Source: Gemmatimonadota bacterium (GTDB lineage Bacteria > Gemmatimonadota > Gemmatimonadetes > Longimicrobiales > Gaopeijiaceae). From it: 64,000 nt of DNA. A program made the translations under genes and the position numbers. Where the stretch lies: contig JACQVF010000042.1 in the NCBI GenBank assembly GCA_016209885.1, positions 1 to 64,000 of the forward strand, written 5' to 3'. Numbering within the stretch: position 1 is the stretch's first letter; the number at the start of each line of letters is the position of its first letter. A model generated the notes under the pieces. The model made no database searches, was not told the DNA's origin, and saw only the letters and a list, made by a program, of their open reading frames with translations. Below are positions 37,001-45,050 of the stretch, piece by piece.

Positions 37001-37206
37001 CGATCTTGTGTCGGCAGTTGTTGGCGGCCGCGTTCTACACGTTCGGGCGCCAGAACGACGCGGCGGAGGCATTACGGGCGGTTTACAGCCTCGCGCCTGA
37101 CTTCGATCTCGAGAGCGGGGCCGAGCGCGTGGAGCGGCTCTACGGCGTGACGCTCTATACTCCCGAGATGCTGGAGTTCTTCCTGGGGCTACGGCCCGGT
37201 CCCTAA
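34030..37206 (+). CDS. Exported NHL-like beta-propeller and TPR protein
   Basis: A 1058-residue protein with a signal peptide (to about residue 35, ending PDAASQ). The first 690 residues hold repeated NHL/SMP-30-like blades such as VTYVLDAAAKQVLVFGADG, VHVLDRGRGAVQVFSRDG and IVLCDTGNDRVVVFS, enough for two six- or seven-bladed propellers. The last 350 residues are helical TPR-like repeats, including two closely similar blocks (SSLQWIAFGSAYEEEDYRTA and DTLVWVAFSSAYELRDYRTV). A GTG at 34018 that overlaps the FHA gene's TGA could be the true start and would couple translation. The protein probably senses or scaffolds something in the periplasm for the kinase encoded next. No enzymatic motif is seen. 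Confidence 0.78.
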   Translation: MELMRQRGPVRIPALTAAAALLAVAAPDAASQVAQKATYLAAGSFELPSKGGEGSPETPSSIAAGAGGTIQVADERGLIFVYEATGAFIRSYGQPHLKRPIALAPDSGGVTYVLDAAAKQVLVFGADGSHLGGIGGAGRGAGRLDDPIDLALSASGYVHVLDRGRGAVQVFSRDGVFVREVPLGVAVREPTAVALGRDDRILVSDRRATAQLHVFPAFNEVPWAGGGPGAAEPLSFRGGAFEEPAAVATNELGTVFVLDRKSGRVWSRNRHAEQPVGSDDVLYGGAGTGRGSFREAVDIALADADELLILDQRLRKVERIQLATEAGRALAPESGFPVRVTRASARVPGIVHSIGYRPDGAPVLLVSDRDGTVRLVGAALERRVTVYGDTVRWPVPSPETFERRFAERLGEVGGAAMNDTMVVITEPRRNRFALYRLEDGAPLGTFGDNYDDNRRLKSVHGVQLLKDGHIVLCDTGNDRVVVFSADVASLLASFPFPKAFGLAVSPAGGLVVWNEDGSAVAYRAPDGSAFQPFPPGLLAGTAADAAFDRYGNFFVLHRGSGRVTVLDAWLEGVLIQMGAEGEIRRPERVAVDPDGNVFVSDGEGGPGVAFRWDTRFPSLGGLAVSHDGDVAVLTWEARPPEFVRLYEIEGAPDRAGAYTWLGASETPRFEIDAGAAGAVIPRYVRVAPVMITGVIGPATSPLPLLEFTAATAFRRGDHGTALRDAREALALADRGAMDLSGEARSSLQWIAFGSAYEEEDYRTAVEWAEALGEQGVPAERRAEYWLKLVQARFRLGDYANALEGAQRLLEQLPDSEMGAGARPLADTLVWVAFSSAYELRDYRTVVAWGERLAATAATERRAEVHRKILEAHLELAEPDLAAGRLVSLGGEAAPAAVLQDSAVVHLSFRIYAALQAADTAGAGLRFLEEYAAILPGTLGDLRRMYEDSIAVFRTRAELALALDHWRNANYAEVVRFAQRRLRQPDLPLEQAILCRQLLAAAFYTFGRQNDAAEALRAVYSLAPDFDLESGAERVERLYGVTLYTPEMLEFFLGLRPGP

Positions 37207-37237
37207 GCGGGACGACGGGCCGGCCGCACCGTCGGCG

Positions 37238-37255
37238 GGGGAGGAGGTCGCGATT
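37238..37255 (+). promoter_or_regulatory. Strong ribosome site before AUU start
   Basis: GGGGAGGAGG at 37238-37247 is followed after five bases by ATT at 37253. No ATG, GTG, TTG or CTG occurs in the kinase frame between its upstream stop (37148) and this point. The first GTG downstream (37337) would remove the glycine-rich ATP loop. The site therefore decides the unusual start. Confidence 0.6.
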
Positions 37256-39622
37256 CACAAGCCGGACGTTTTCCTGGGCCGCCAGGTCGGCGTCTATCGC
37301 ATCGAGCAGTTCCTCGGGGAGGGCGGCTTCGCCTTCGTGTACCGGGCGCGCGACCAGAGCCTCGAGATCGACGTGGCGCTCAAGGTCTTGAAGCCGGCGT
37401 TCGCTCACGATCCGATCTTCGAGGAGAACTTCCGGCGCGAGGCTCACCGCGCGGCCAAGTTTCGCCATCCCAGCGTGATCGCCATCCACTATGCGGGCAA
37501 GGAGGGCGAGGTCGTCTTCTTTTCCATGGACTATCTGGAGAAGGGGTTGAAGGACCTGATCGCCGAGGGTCCGGTGGAAGAGCGGAAGATCGTCAGGGTC
37601 GGGATGGACGTGTCGTCGGCGTTGCAGTTCGCGCACACGTTCGAGGGCGGGATCGTCCACCGGGACCTGAAGCCGGACAACATTCGCTTCGACCGCCACG
37701 GGAACGCGGTAGTGACGGACTTCGGGATCGCCCAGGTGGCGACCAACTACACGGCGGCCACCGGGACCACCGTCTCCGTGGGCACACCCCGGTACATGTC
37801 ACCCGAGCAGGCGCGGGGCCGGAAAGTGGACCAGCGGTCGGATATCTACTCCCTGGGTGTGACCCTGTACGAGATGGCCACGGGCCAGGCCCCGTTCACG
37901 GGCGCGGACTGGTTCGAACTGGGGAGGAAGCACATCGAGGAGCCCCCGGTCCCGCCGCGGGAGCGGGGTGCCACGATCAGCCCGGGGCTCGAGCAGGTCA
38001 TCCTCACTTGCATAGAGAAAGAGCCGGACGACCGGTTCCGGGACGCGGAGGAGGTGCACTCGGAGCTGAAGGCGCTGGCCGCCGGCGGCGAAACCGCCAC
38101 GGTGGTGACCCCGCGGACTCTGCGGCCGAGGGTGCGGATCACTAGCGAGACGCCCCAGAAGCCGGCGGCTCCCGCCGAGAAAGCGGCGGGCCCGGGAATC
38201 GCGGTTGCGGCCGCGTGGCTGCGGTGGCCAGTGGTCTACACCGGGGCCGCCGCGCTGCTCGTCCTGGCGGCGCTCGGGGCGTACAGCGCGAATGTGGCGG
38301 GTGTACAGGCGTGGGCGGAGCAGAAGGCGCCTTTGCTGGCGCGCGTTCCGCTCATCCGTTCCGGGCGCGTGTACGTGCGGCCGCCGAGCTACGTCACCGT
38401 GGAGGGCGGCGCGGACGTGACCAGCACATTTACGCTCACGTTCAGCGGGCCGATCGACCCGCGGACCGCCACCAGCGCGAACGTGCAGCTCGTCGGCCCG
38501 GATTCTGCCCCCGTTCCCGCGCAGGTGCGGGTGGTGCAGGACCTGGGAGCCGTCGAGATCGATCCGGACGGCGCCCTGGAGTTCGGCGCCCAGTACGCTG
38601 TGGTCGTGGGAGCCGGGCTCCTGGGCGCAAGCGGAGCAGCGGTCATGGAACGTGCCGGCGCCCGCGCCCCCGGCGCGCGCTTCACCTTCACCACGAGCCC
38701 GCCGCCCGCCGATCACGAGTCGCCACGCCTCGCCGAGAGCGTGCCGGCGCGAGGGGCGCAGAACGTGCCTCCCGCCGGCCCGATCACGCTCACATTCGAC
38801 GAGGCGGTGGACCCGGCGACCGTGGACACGGTCAGCGTGCGCCTGTACGACGGACGCCGAAGAGCGATCCCGGTCCAGATCTTCTGCTGCGCGAACTCGC
38901 AGCGCACGGCGCGGATCGAGCCCGCGGCGGCACTCCGGGAGCGCACGGCATATATGCTCCTGCTGAGCCGTTGGGCACCGATCAAAGACCGGGCCGGGAA
39001 CCCGCTGCAGCCGGACAGCGTGGTTTTCCGAACCGGCACCGTGGCAGCGGCGTCTGCGACGAACGCCCCGCCGAGTGCGGGCGGCGTGGGCGCACCGGCC
39101 GGCGCGGTGGGCGCCGCGGTGGGCGGAGCCGGCACTCGGCCGGAAGCGACGGGCCCCGCGTTCTTCAACATCCACGTGGAGCCCGCGGCATTCGGCCCGT
39201 ACGTCGTGGTGACGGTGAATGGCGAGGCGGTGGGCGAGCCGCCGGTGAGCGGATACGCGGTGGACGGGGGCAAGACGCACCCCGTCGAGGTATTCGGAGT
39301 GCCCGAGTTCTCCGCCTTCCGGATTTCTGTCTACCGCGAAGAACACCGAGCCGTGGCCGGGGAGAGCAGCGACATCGTCGCCCGGATCCAGCCGTTCGGC
39401 TCCATCAGCGTCAACTCAAACCCGGCGGGCATCGTGTACGTGGACGGGAAGGAGGTCAGGCGCACACCGCTGGGCGGCTTCCCCGTCCGGTCCGGGCGGC
39501 ATCGCGTCGAGGTCCGGCCGGTCGGCGCAGATGCGGAGCGCTACGACCCCTACGCGGTCGAGGTCCGCGTCGAACCGCTGGAATGGAAGACGCTGGGGAC
39601 GGTGACACTGCCTGGAAAGTAG
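37253..39622 (+). CDS. Membrane Ser/Thr kinase with PEGA domain
   Basis: About 789 residues if read from ATT 37253. The kinase domain (about 14-280) has the glycine loop LGEGGFAFVY, VALK (catalytic Lys), HRDLKPDN near residue 137, DFG near 157 and GTPRYMSPEQ, so it should be active. A Pro/Ala linker and one membrane helix (about 322-345) lead to an extracytoplasmic part with Big_5/Ig-like domains (for example SPRLAESVPARGAQNVPPAG and TFDEAVDP) and a C-terminal PEGA domain (SISVNSNPAGIVYVDGKEV). It lies 46 bases after the propeller/TPR gene. Reading from GTG 37337 would give 761 residues lacking the ATP loop, which is implausible. A periplasmic signal passing to phosphorylation of the FHA protein is inferred. 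Confidence 0.88.
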   Translation: MHKPDVFLGRQVGVYRIEQFLGEGGFAFVYRARDQSLEIDVALKVLKPAFAHDPIFEENFRREAHRAAKFRHPSVIAIHYAGKEGEVVFFSMDYLEKGLKDLIAEGPVEERKIVRVGMDVSSALQFAHTFEGGIVHRDLKPDNIRFDRHGNAVVTDFGIAQVATNYTAATGTTVSVGTPRYMSPEQARGRKVDQRSDIYSLGVTLYEMATGQAPFTGADWFELGRKHIEEPPVPPRERGATISPGLEQVILTCIEKEPDDRFRDAEEVHSELKALAAGGETATVVTPRTLRPRVRITSETPQKPAAPAEKAAGPGIAVAAAWLRWPVVYTGAAALLVLAALGAYSANVAGVQAWAEQKAPLLARVPLIRSGRVYVRPPSYVTVEGGADVTSTFTLTFSGPIDPRTATSANVQLVGPDSAPVPAQVRVVQDLGAVEIDPDGALEFGAQYAVVVGAGLLGASGAAVMERAGARAPGARFTFTTSPPPADHESPRLAESVPARGAQNVPPAGPITLTFDEAVDPATVDTVSVRLYDGRRRAIPVQIFCCANSQRTARIEPAAALRERTAYMLLLSRWAPIKDRAGNPLQPDSVVFRTGTVAAASATNAPPSAGGVGAPAGAVGAAVGGAGTRPEATGPAFFNIHVEPAAFGPYVVVTVNGEAVGEPPVSGYAVDGGKTHPVEVFGVPEFSAFRISVYREEHRAVAGESSDIVARIQPFGSISVNSNPAGIVYVDGKEVRRTPLGGFPVRSGRHRVEVRPVGADAERYDPYAVEVRVEPLEWKTLGTVTLPGK

Positions 39623-39868
39623 CCGCTCACGCGCGACCCGCCGCCCGGGAAAGCCGCCACGGCGCAAGTACGCTCCGTTGCTGAACGAGGCCGCCAGACC
39701 GGCGAATCGTCCCGGGAGAGTTCTTCTGTCACGGAATGCACCCCCGGTTGGGGTTCACCCGTGGGAACGTCTTGCCGCCGTCACCGGACCGGTACAGCCT
39801 GCCGGCCTTCCCGTGCTGTGCGGCAACGCAGATCCGCCGGCGGCTTCGGCGCCGTGACCTTCCGATCG

Positions 39869-41194
39869 CTACCTCTTCAGATTCGCGTTCGTGAACGTCT
39901 CCGACTCCGCGATCGGGAAGCCGAGGCTGCGGTCCTTGTCGAGGAAGGCCGCTGCCGGATCGGACTCCAGGGGATGGAGGGCACCGGATGTGCCGTTCTG
40001 GATCCAGCGGCGGAGGTCTCCGAGTCGGCGGGCCTCGAGCCAGAGTTCGATGCCACGTTCCCGCTTTAGATACGTCCAGGCATCCGTGAGGCTATTCGCC
40101 TTCCATGGCGGCACGCCCACGGAAGCCCGGACGGCATTGATGATGGCCATCGCCGCCTGCCAGTCCTGGGTGAGCGCGAGGGCGGCCTCGGCCCTGATGA
40201 GCTCCGTCTCACGCCAGTTGGACAGCTTCACCGGCGATTCCACGGACGTGTACTTGGTCTGGGGGTTCCATGGGATGTAGCCGCAGCAGACGACTGCAAT
40301 GTTCCCGCGACGGCCCGACACACGGTAGGGCGTGCGGGGATCCTTCGTAGCGTCGTAGTACTCGGCGTACCAGGTGTTCCACTGCGTGTGCGCCTGGTAA
40401 ATCCCAATTTCGGCGGCGCATTCGAAGACCCGATTTCGAGACTCGGACACGCCCAACTCGTAAAACGGAAGCAGGTAGGCGAAGGCCTTCGGGACAAGAG
40501 CCGCATCGTCGGCAGCGCCTTTCCAGTCTCTGAGCCAGACCCGCGCCGAAGCGCGTCCAGCCATGGCCGCGTGCTCGATGGCTGCCACCTTCGCGGCGCG
40601 CGCGATCTCCAGCGCCTTCGTGAAGTGGCTCTCTGCCCGCTTCCAGTACTCGATGTTCGGCTGCGCCGGCCCGCCGTCGAAGACAGCCTCGAGCATGTTG
40701 TCTCCCAGCAGACGGTTCGCATAGCCCGCCCAGAGGTGGCCCTGTGCCAGCTCTTTCGACGAGGCGGCCGCGTTACCGAGGACCTGCGTCATCCGGCGGA
40801 CGCCGTCCTCCCCCACCCACCGGGCCCGCTGCGCCCTATCCCAGTAATCGTTGGACTCGTTTGGCAGTAAGTGGCCGAACTGCGCGTTGGCGGTGATGCC
40901 ACAGGACCCGGTCGTGCCCGCCGGGAAGAGCTCCCGCGCGACCGCACCGCCCCTGTAACTGATCTCGCTCAAGGCCGAGGTCAGATCCCTTTGCATCCCC
41001 TTGTTGATGGCCGGGAATGAGGCCGGGTCGTTCAACACTGCGTCCTGGATCGGCCCCGGGTTGGACACCTCGAAATCGCAGGCGACGGTGCCCAGGAGGG
41101 CGAGGCTCAACGCACTGCCCCGAAGGACGATACAGGCCATGCCGACTCCAACCTTCCTCATATTCATCGGAGTCTTCTCTGCGCCGTGTCTCAT
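39869..41194 (-). CDS. SusD/RagB-family outer-membrane lipoprotein
   Basis: A 441-residue SusD-like lipoprotein. The signal ends LLGTVAC, and the mature N-terminus FEVSNPGPIQDAVL is typical of the family, as is the C-terminal RERGIELWLEARRLGDLRRW. It binds a glycan or peptide at the cell surface and delivers it to its SusC partner, which is encoded 39 bases upstream. AAGGAGG lies before the ATG. DNA here and in the SusC gene looks less GC-rich than the rest of the window. No glycoside hydrolase is beside it, so the ligand is unknown. Confidence 0.9.
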   Translation of the reverse strand: MRHGAEKTPMNMRKVGVGMACIVLRGSALSLALLGTVACDFEVSNPGPIQDAVLNDPASFPAINKGMQRDLTSALSEISYRGGAVARELFPAGTTGSCGITANAQFGHLLPNESNDYWDRAQRARWVGEDGVRRMTQVLGNAAASSKELAQGHLWAGYANRLLGDNMLEAVFDGGPAQPNIEYWKRAESHFTKALEIARAAKVAAIEHAAMAGRASARVWLRDWKGAADDAALVPKAFAYLLPFYELGVSESRNRVFECAAEIGIYQAHTQWNTWYAEYYDATKDPRTPYRVSGRRGNIAVVCCGYIPWNPQTKYTSVESPVKLSNWRETELIRAEAALALTQDWQAAMAIINAVRASVGVPPWKANSLTDAWTYLKRERGIELWLEARRLGDLRRWIQNGTSGALHPLESDPAAAFLDKDRSLGFPIAESETFTNANLKR

Positions 41195-41233
41195 AGTCGC
41201 ATTCCTCCTTCGTTCTCGCCTTCCCGCCCGAAC

Positions 41234-44197
41234 TCAGAAGGTCACCCGAATCGACATGAGGTATGTCGCTGGCGCTGGGATGTGCTCACTGAGGTAGCGG
41301 ACCTTGGCTTGACTCCCCTCCTGACCACTCATCTCGGGCTCGAAGGCACGGAAGTCGGAGTTGAGCCACCTCCAGAAGTTCTGGGCGGACAGGGTCAGTG
41401 CCGCGCTGGACGCGCCGGGGATCCAGTCCTGGGGGAGAGGGGCGCGGAGGGTGAGCTCGCGGATCTTCATGAAATCGATAGGATAGATGTTGTAATCGCC
41501 GCTCGAGAGCCTCGGGTTGCAGCGGGCCCGCTCCATGGCCGTGAGCATGCTCTCGTTCTTCGCGTCGTAAAACTTCGCTCCCTGCTTCTTGTAGACTGAC
41601 CAGCAGGTCGGCCAGTTCACGTTCCGCCTGATTGCTTGGTTCGATGCCTCTTCATTCATGTAGCCGCCGCCCTGGTATTCGGCCCGGGCGCTGAGGGAGA
41701 TTCCCCACGGGAGCGAGAAGCTGGTGGACGCGTTGATGATGGTGGTCGGCAAGTTCGGGCCATGGATACAGTCGGGACCTTTGGCCAGGACCGGGGCGGC
41801 GAGCTCATCAGGGTTCAAAACGCAGCGGGACCGGATCACCGGTACCGGCTGCCCCTCCATGATCCAGCCAAATCTACCCAGGGACAAGGGGGGGGCGCCA
41901 GCGAGACTGAGGACCCTGCTATGGTTCGTGGAGACGCTCCCGCCGATTGACCATCCGAAATTGCTCCTCCGGAGCGCATCGATCTTGGCCGTCAGCTCGA
42001 TCCCCTTGTTCTCCAGCTCACCCACATTCCCGAGCTGGGGATTCTGGAACCCCATGCTCGGGGGAGGAGTGACCGGGAAGAGGGCGTCCGTCACTTTCTG
42101 GTGGTAGTAGCTGAGGTCCAGGCTCAGGCGATCGTCCAGGAACGAGGCATCGAAGCCAAACTCCCTCTCCGTAGTCCGCTCGGGGGCCAGGTCCGGGTTA
42201 CCGGATTGGTTCGGGCGCAAGGCCGAGCCTCCCCAACTCAAGGCCTCCCACGTCTTCACCGCGTCGAAAGCGCCGGGGGCGCGGCCCGCCTGTCCCCAGG
42301 CGGCCCGGAGCTTTACCCGCCCAAGCGACTCCGGCCAGAATTCTTCGTCCGAGATCACATAGGACAGGCTGAGCTTCGGATAACGCTGGAGACCCAGGTT
42401 CTCACCGAATGCGCTGTTCCCGTCCACACGGATGCCAGCGGTCAAGAAGTAGCGATTGTTCAGATCGAAGACGTTCTGGACAAAGAACCCGGCGTTGACG
42501 ACCCGCTGGCGCCCCTCCATCCCTAACGTGACAGCACCATTGGAGATGACGTGGTTACCCGGCCCCGGCCAGTTGATCGCTTCGCCTGCCGTGAACAATT
42601 CCTCGGTGGCGATACTCTGTCCCCCGATGGAGAAACTGTTCCGGAGATTGTCCGTGAGGTTGAAGGCCGCGGTGGCCACATAGTCCACGGTCATGCTCGC
42701 TGATTCCCAGCGCTTGTCAATGGCAGCCCCACCAACCCAGCTGATCTGGCCGAACGCCCTGTAGTTCCTGCCATTGAAATCGGCAAGGTCGTAACCCAAC
42801 GTGAGCCGTTGGGTGAGGAAGCCGAAGGAATGGGTTGCTGTCAGGCCAGTGACGAAGTGGTTGATCCACTGCGTCAACTCCCAGCCATGGATGAACTGAT
42901 CGATATCCTCCTTCTTCGCAGAGGCAACGTAGTTGCGGTCCCGGCGGTAGACGTTCAGGGTGAGACCGAGGTTGTTCCCAGTCGGGGTCTGGTCGATCCG
43001 CGAGGACGAGTACGAAGTGCTCCACTGAAGCTGCAGCCCCGGCAACGGGGTGGCGGTCAAATTGCCCCGGACCGAGAACGTTTCCTCGTCGTCCAGGGGC
43101 AAAACGCCTTGGATGTCCCTGTACGATCCGGAAAGAAAGTACTGGATGTCCTGTGTGCCCCCCGCCAACGAAAGGTTGCTCTGCAGACGGTTGGCATTCC
43201 GGAGCCAGGGATCCATGAACATGCGAGAAGCGTCCTCGCCATTAGGCCCAGGCTCCCTGGGGCCGAAGGCATGGAGGTGGTCGAATCCCTCGTCGATCTG
43301 GAGTGTCCACACGGGCTTGGTGGCCTGGCGCCCTCGCTTCGTGAAGATCTGGATCACACCTGCCGCTGCCTCAGTGCCGTAGAGCGTTGTTGCGGCCGCG
43401 CCGCGAATCACTTCGAGGCGCTCAATGTCGTTGGGGTTGATGTCGTTGAGCGGGCTCGAGTGGTAATTCGAACCTCGATTGGTCGACCCGGTGGTGGGGT
43501 TGTTGTTGGGGTAAGGGTCCGAACGGATTCGGACACCATCCACATAGACCAACGGTTGATTGCTCATGGCCACCGAGTTGTTGCCCCGGAGGCGGATCTG
43601 AGAGCCAGCCGCAATGGAGCCGCCGGTCGACAGGATCGTAGCTCCGGCAACCTGGCCTTGAAGGAGGTTTTCGATGCTCAACGGTGGCTTTTCCAACTGG
43701 GCGACGCTGAGCTGAGCGATGCTGTTGCCGATTTCCCGGCGCCGGGCTGCACCGGCAGTGCCCGTCACAACGATCTCGTCGAAGCCGAGCACGTCCGTTT
43801 GCAGTTCAAAGGTGAGCTGCACCGGCTCCCCCGCCCGGACAGTCGCCTGCCGCTCAGCGGTCTGGTAGCCGATGCGTTCGGCCCGGACGTCATACGTCCC
43901 GGCCGGAACGTTGAGCATGATGAAGCGGCCGTTATCGCCCGTCAGGGTACCGAGCCCGCTCCCGGGGATGAAGACCTGCACTGAGCCCAGCGGCTGCCGC
44001 GTACCAGAGACGACAACCTGGCCCAAGATTGTGCCGGTGGCCGGGGCCTGGGCCCGCGCCGGCGCGGCCGGAGCGAGTAGGGGAACCAGGGCGAGAAGGA
44101 TTACCGCCCGCGAGGAGAGGGACCGCCCTTCGACCATGGCCCTGGGGGGCGGAGTAAGCTCTCCGGACAGACAGGAATTCGTGAGATTCGTGTGCAC
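41234..44197 (-). CDS. SusC/RagA-family TonB-dependent transporter
   Basis: A 987-residue outer-membrane receptor. A signal peptide is followed by a carboxypeptidase-regulatory-like domain (GTILGQVVVSGTRQPLGSVQ), a TonB-box-like DEIVVTG, the plug domain (IRLRGNNSVAMSNQPLVYVD then IERLEVIRGAAATTLYGTEA) and a beta barrel ending LMSIRVTF with the usual terminal Phe. Start GTG 44197 has GGAAGGAGGAG upstream; an internal ATG (44137) lacks a ribosome site. With the SusD gene it forms an uptake pair powered by TonB. Codon and base composition are less GC-rich than those of flanking genes, suggesting transfer. Confidence 0.92.
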   Translation of the reverse strand: MHTNLTNSCLSGELTPPPRAMVEGRSLSSRAVILLALVPLLAPAAPARAQAPATGTILGQVVVSGTRQPLGSVQVFIPGSGLGTLTGDNGRFIMLNVPAGTYDVRAERIGYQTAERQATVRAGEPVQLTFELQTDVLGFDEIVVTGTAGAARRREIGNSIAQLSVAQLEKPPLSIENLLQGQVAGATILSTGGSIAAGSQIRLRGNNSVAMSNQPLVYVDGVRIRSDPYPNNNPTTGSTNRGSNYHSSPLNDINPNDIERLEVIRGAAATTLYGTEAAAGVIQIFTKRGRQATKPVWTLQIDEGFDHLHAFGPREPGPNGEDASRMFMDPWLRNANRLQSNLSLAGGTQDIQYFLSGSYRDIQGVLPLDDEETFSVRGNLTATPLPGLQLQWSTSYSSSRIDQTPTGNNLGLTLNVYRRDRNYVASAKKEDIDQFIHGWELTQWINHFVTGLTATHSFGFLTQRLTLGYDLADFNGRNYRAFGQISWVGGAAIDKRWESASMTVDYVATAAFNLTDNLRNSFSIGGQSIATEELFTAGEAINWPGPGNHVISNGAVTLGMEGRQRVVNAGFFVQNVFDLNNRYFLTAGIRVDGNSAFGENLGLQRYPKLSLSYVISDEEFWPESLGRVKLRAAWGQAGRAPGAFDAVKTWEALSWGGSALRPNQSGNPDLAPERTTEREFGFDASFLDDRLSLDLSYYHQKVTDALFPVTPPPSMGFQNPQLGNVGELENKGIELTAKIDALRRSNFGWSIGGSVSTNHSRVLSLAGAPPLSLGRFGWIMEGQPVPVIRSRCVLNPDELAAPVLAKGPDCIHGPNLPTTIINASTSFSLPWGISLSARAEYQGGGYMNEEASNQAIRRNVNWPTCWSVYKKQGAKFYDAKNESMLTAMERARCNPRLSSGDYNIYPIDFMKIRELTLRAPLPQDWIPGASSAALTLSAQNFWRWLNSDFRAFEPEMSGQEGSQAKVRYLSEHIPAPATYLMSIRVTF

Positions 44198-44464
44198 GGG
44201 GACTCCTCCTTCCTCTCGTCCGTCTTGAAAAGAACTTAGCGCCCTTCGCGTGCGAACTTTCGCGGTTGCCCGCCACCCCTCTGGGCGTGCCCGCCCACCC
44301 CTTAGCACCCCGCCGTAGAAGTGCCGTTTTTCACGCGGCCACGGGCAGCGCTGTGTTGGCAGCGCTGTGTTGCATGGCGGAACACCATTCTCGGGCGCCA
44401 GCAGCCGCCGGCATTGGCGAATCTAGGTCATCAGCGCCCATGGAAGGCGCAGGAGCGCGAAAAC

Positions 44465-44630
44465 TGTCACTTCCCGCCAGCTTGATCCACCGATTCTCAC
44501 AACCTTGATCCACTCCCCCTGGACTTCCTGGTTCTACAGCTTTTTTCGGTGGATCAAGCTCGTGAGAAACTCACCCCTTTGGCTGGATCAAGCTAGCAAG
44601 AACCCTGGATCATGCTCGTGAGAAATGACA
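44465..44630. mobile_element. MITE-like pair of inverted IS21-type ends
   Basis: The element begins TGTCACTTC and its other end, read inverted, is TGTCATTTC. Inside, five copies of TGGATCAAG (one as TGGATCATG) are arranged as two inverted on the left (44481, 44504) and three direct on the right (44551, 44584, 44606), most followed by CTCGTGAGAA-like blocks. Such clusters of internal repeats behind a TGTCA terminus resemble IS21-family ends. There is no transposase between them. The flanks GAAAC and AAAAC are a near-match target duplication. Confidence 0.55.
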
Positions 44631-44852
44631 AAAACGGAGGCGGAAGAGGACCAACGGATCCCCTGCGCCTGGCCGGGGCTTCCTAGCGGTAAGAGAGGGA
44701 GGGATGGAGCGGATCGCTCGCGCATGTGGGCCTGGAGGGGTCGGCTACCGGATCGTCCGTACACAGACCGATCGTGCTGCTATCATGATTAACCTTCTAT
44801 GTTTCGTATATGTTATATATATAGGTCTTCAAAAGAGTTGTCAAGGGTCGTG

Positions 44853-44879
44853 CATGCGGTACATGCGGTGCATGCGGTA
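44853..44879. repeat. CATGCGGTA triple tandem repeat
   Basis: Three adjacent 9-base units (CATGCGGTA, CATGCGGTG, CATGCGGTA) lie just after an AT-rich block containing TATATATATA and TTGTCA. They could be a protein-binding site or slippage product. Confidence 0.7.
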
Positions 44880-45050
44880 TCGCGGGAGGAGCGGCAAGCG
44901 GCGCGGGAGCAACTCTGGGGTCGTACCCCTCCGACCCCCCGAGGGACGCGATTGATCACGAGCGCCCCTGAAGGGACACGGCGGATTCGCCGGTTCCCTC
45001 CGTAGCTTCCGAGGTGCGCCAGCCTGCTACTCAGGAGCGCGGGTCGGGTC

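Larger units (their letters stand above)
44198..45050. other. Long intergenic region, unusual composition
   Basis: 853 bases without a convincing gene between the SusC gene and the cyclase gene. In order it holds a 14-base tandem repeat (GGCAGCGCTGTGTT twice from 44344), the 166-bp IS-like element, an AT-rich block (about 44780-44830) and three 9-base tandem repeats (44853-44879). An 83-codon plus-strand frame at 44704-44955 translates the tandem repeat as MRYMRCMRY and has no ribosome site, so I do not call it a gene. Promoters for susC are expected here but I cannot place one. Confidence 0.5.

Noticed and set aside
44704-44955. An 83-codon frame in the susC/cyclase spacer
   Set aside because: It translates an AT-rich block and a tandem repeat, lacks a ribosome site and matches no family.
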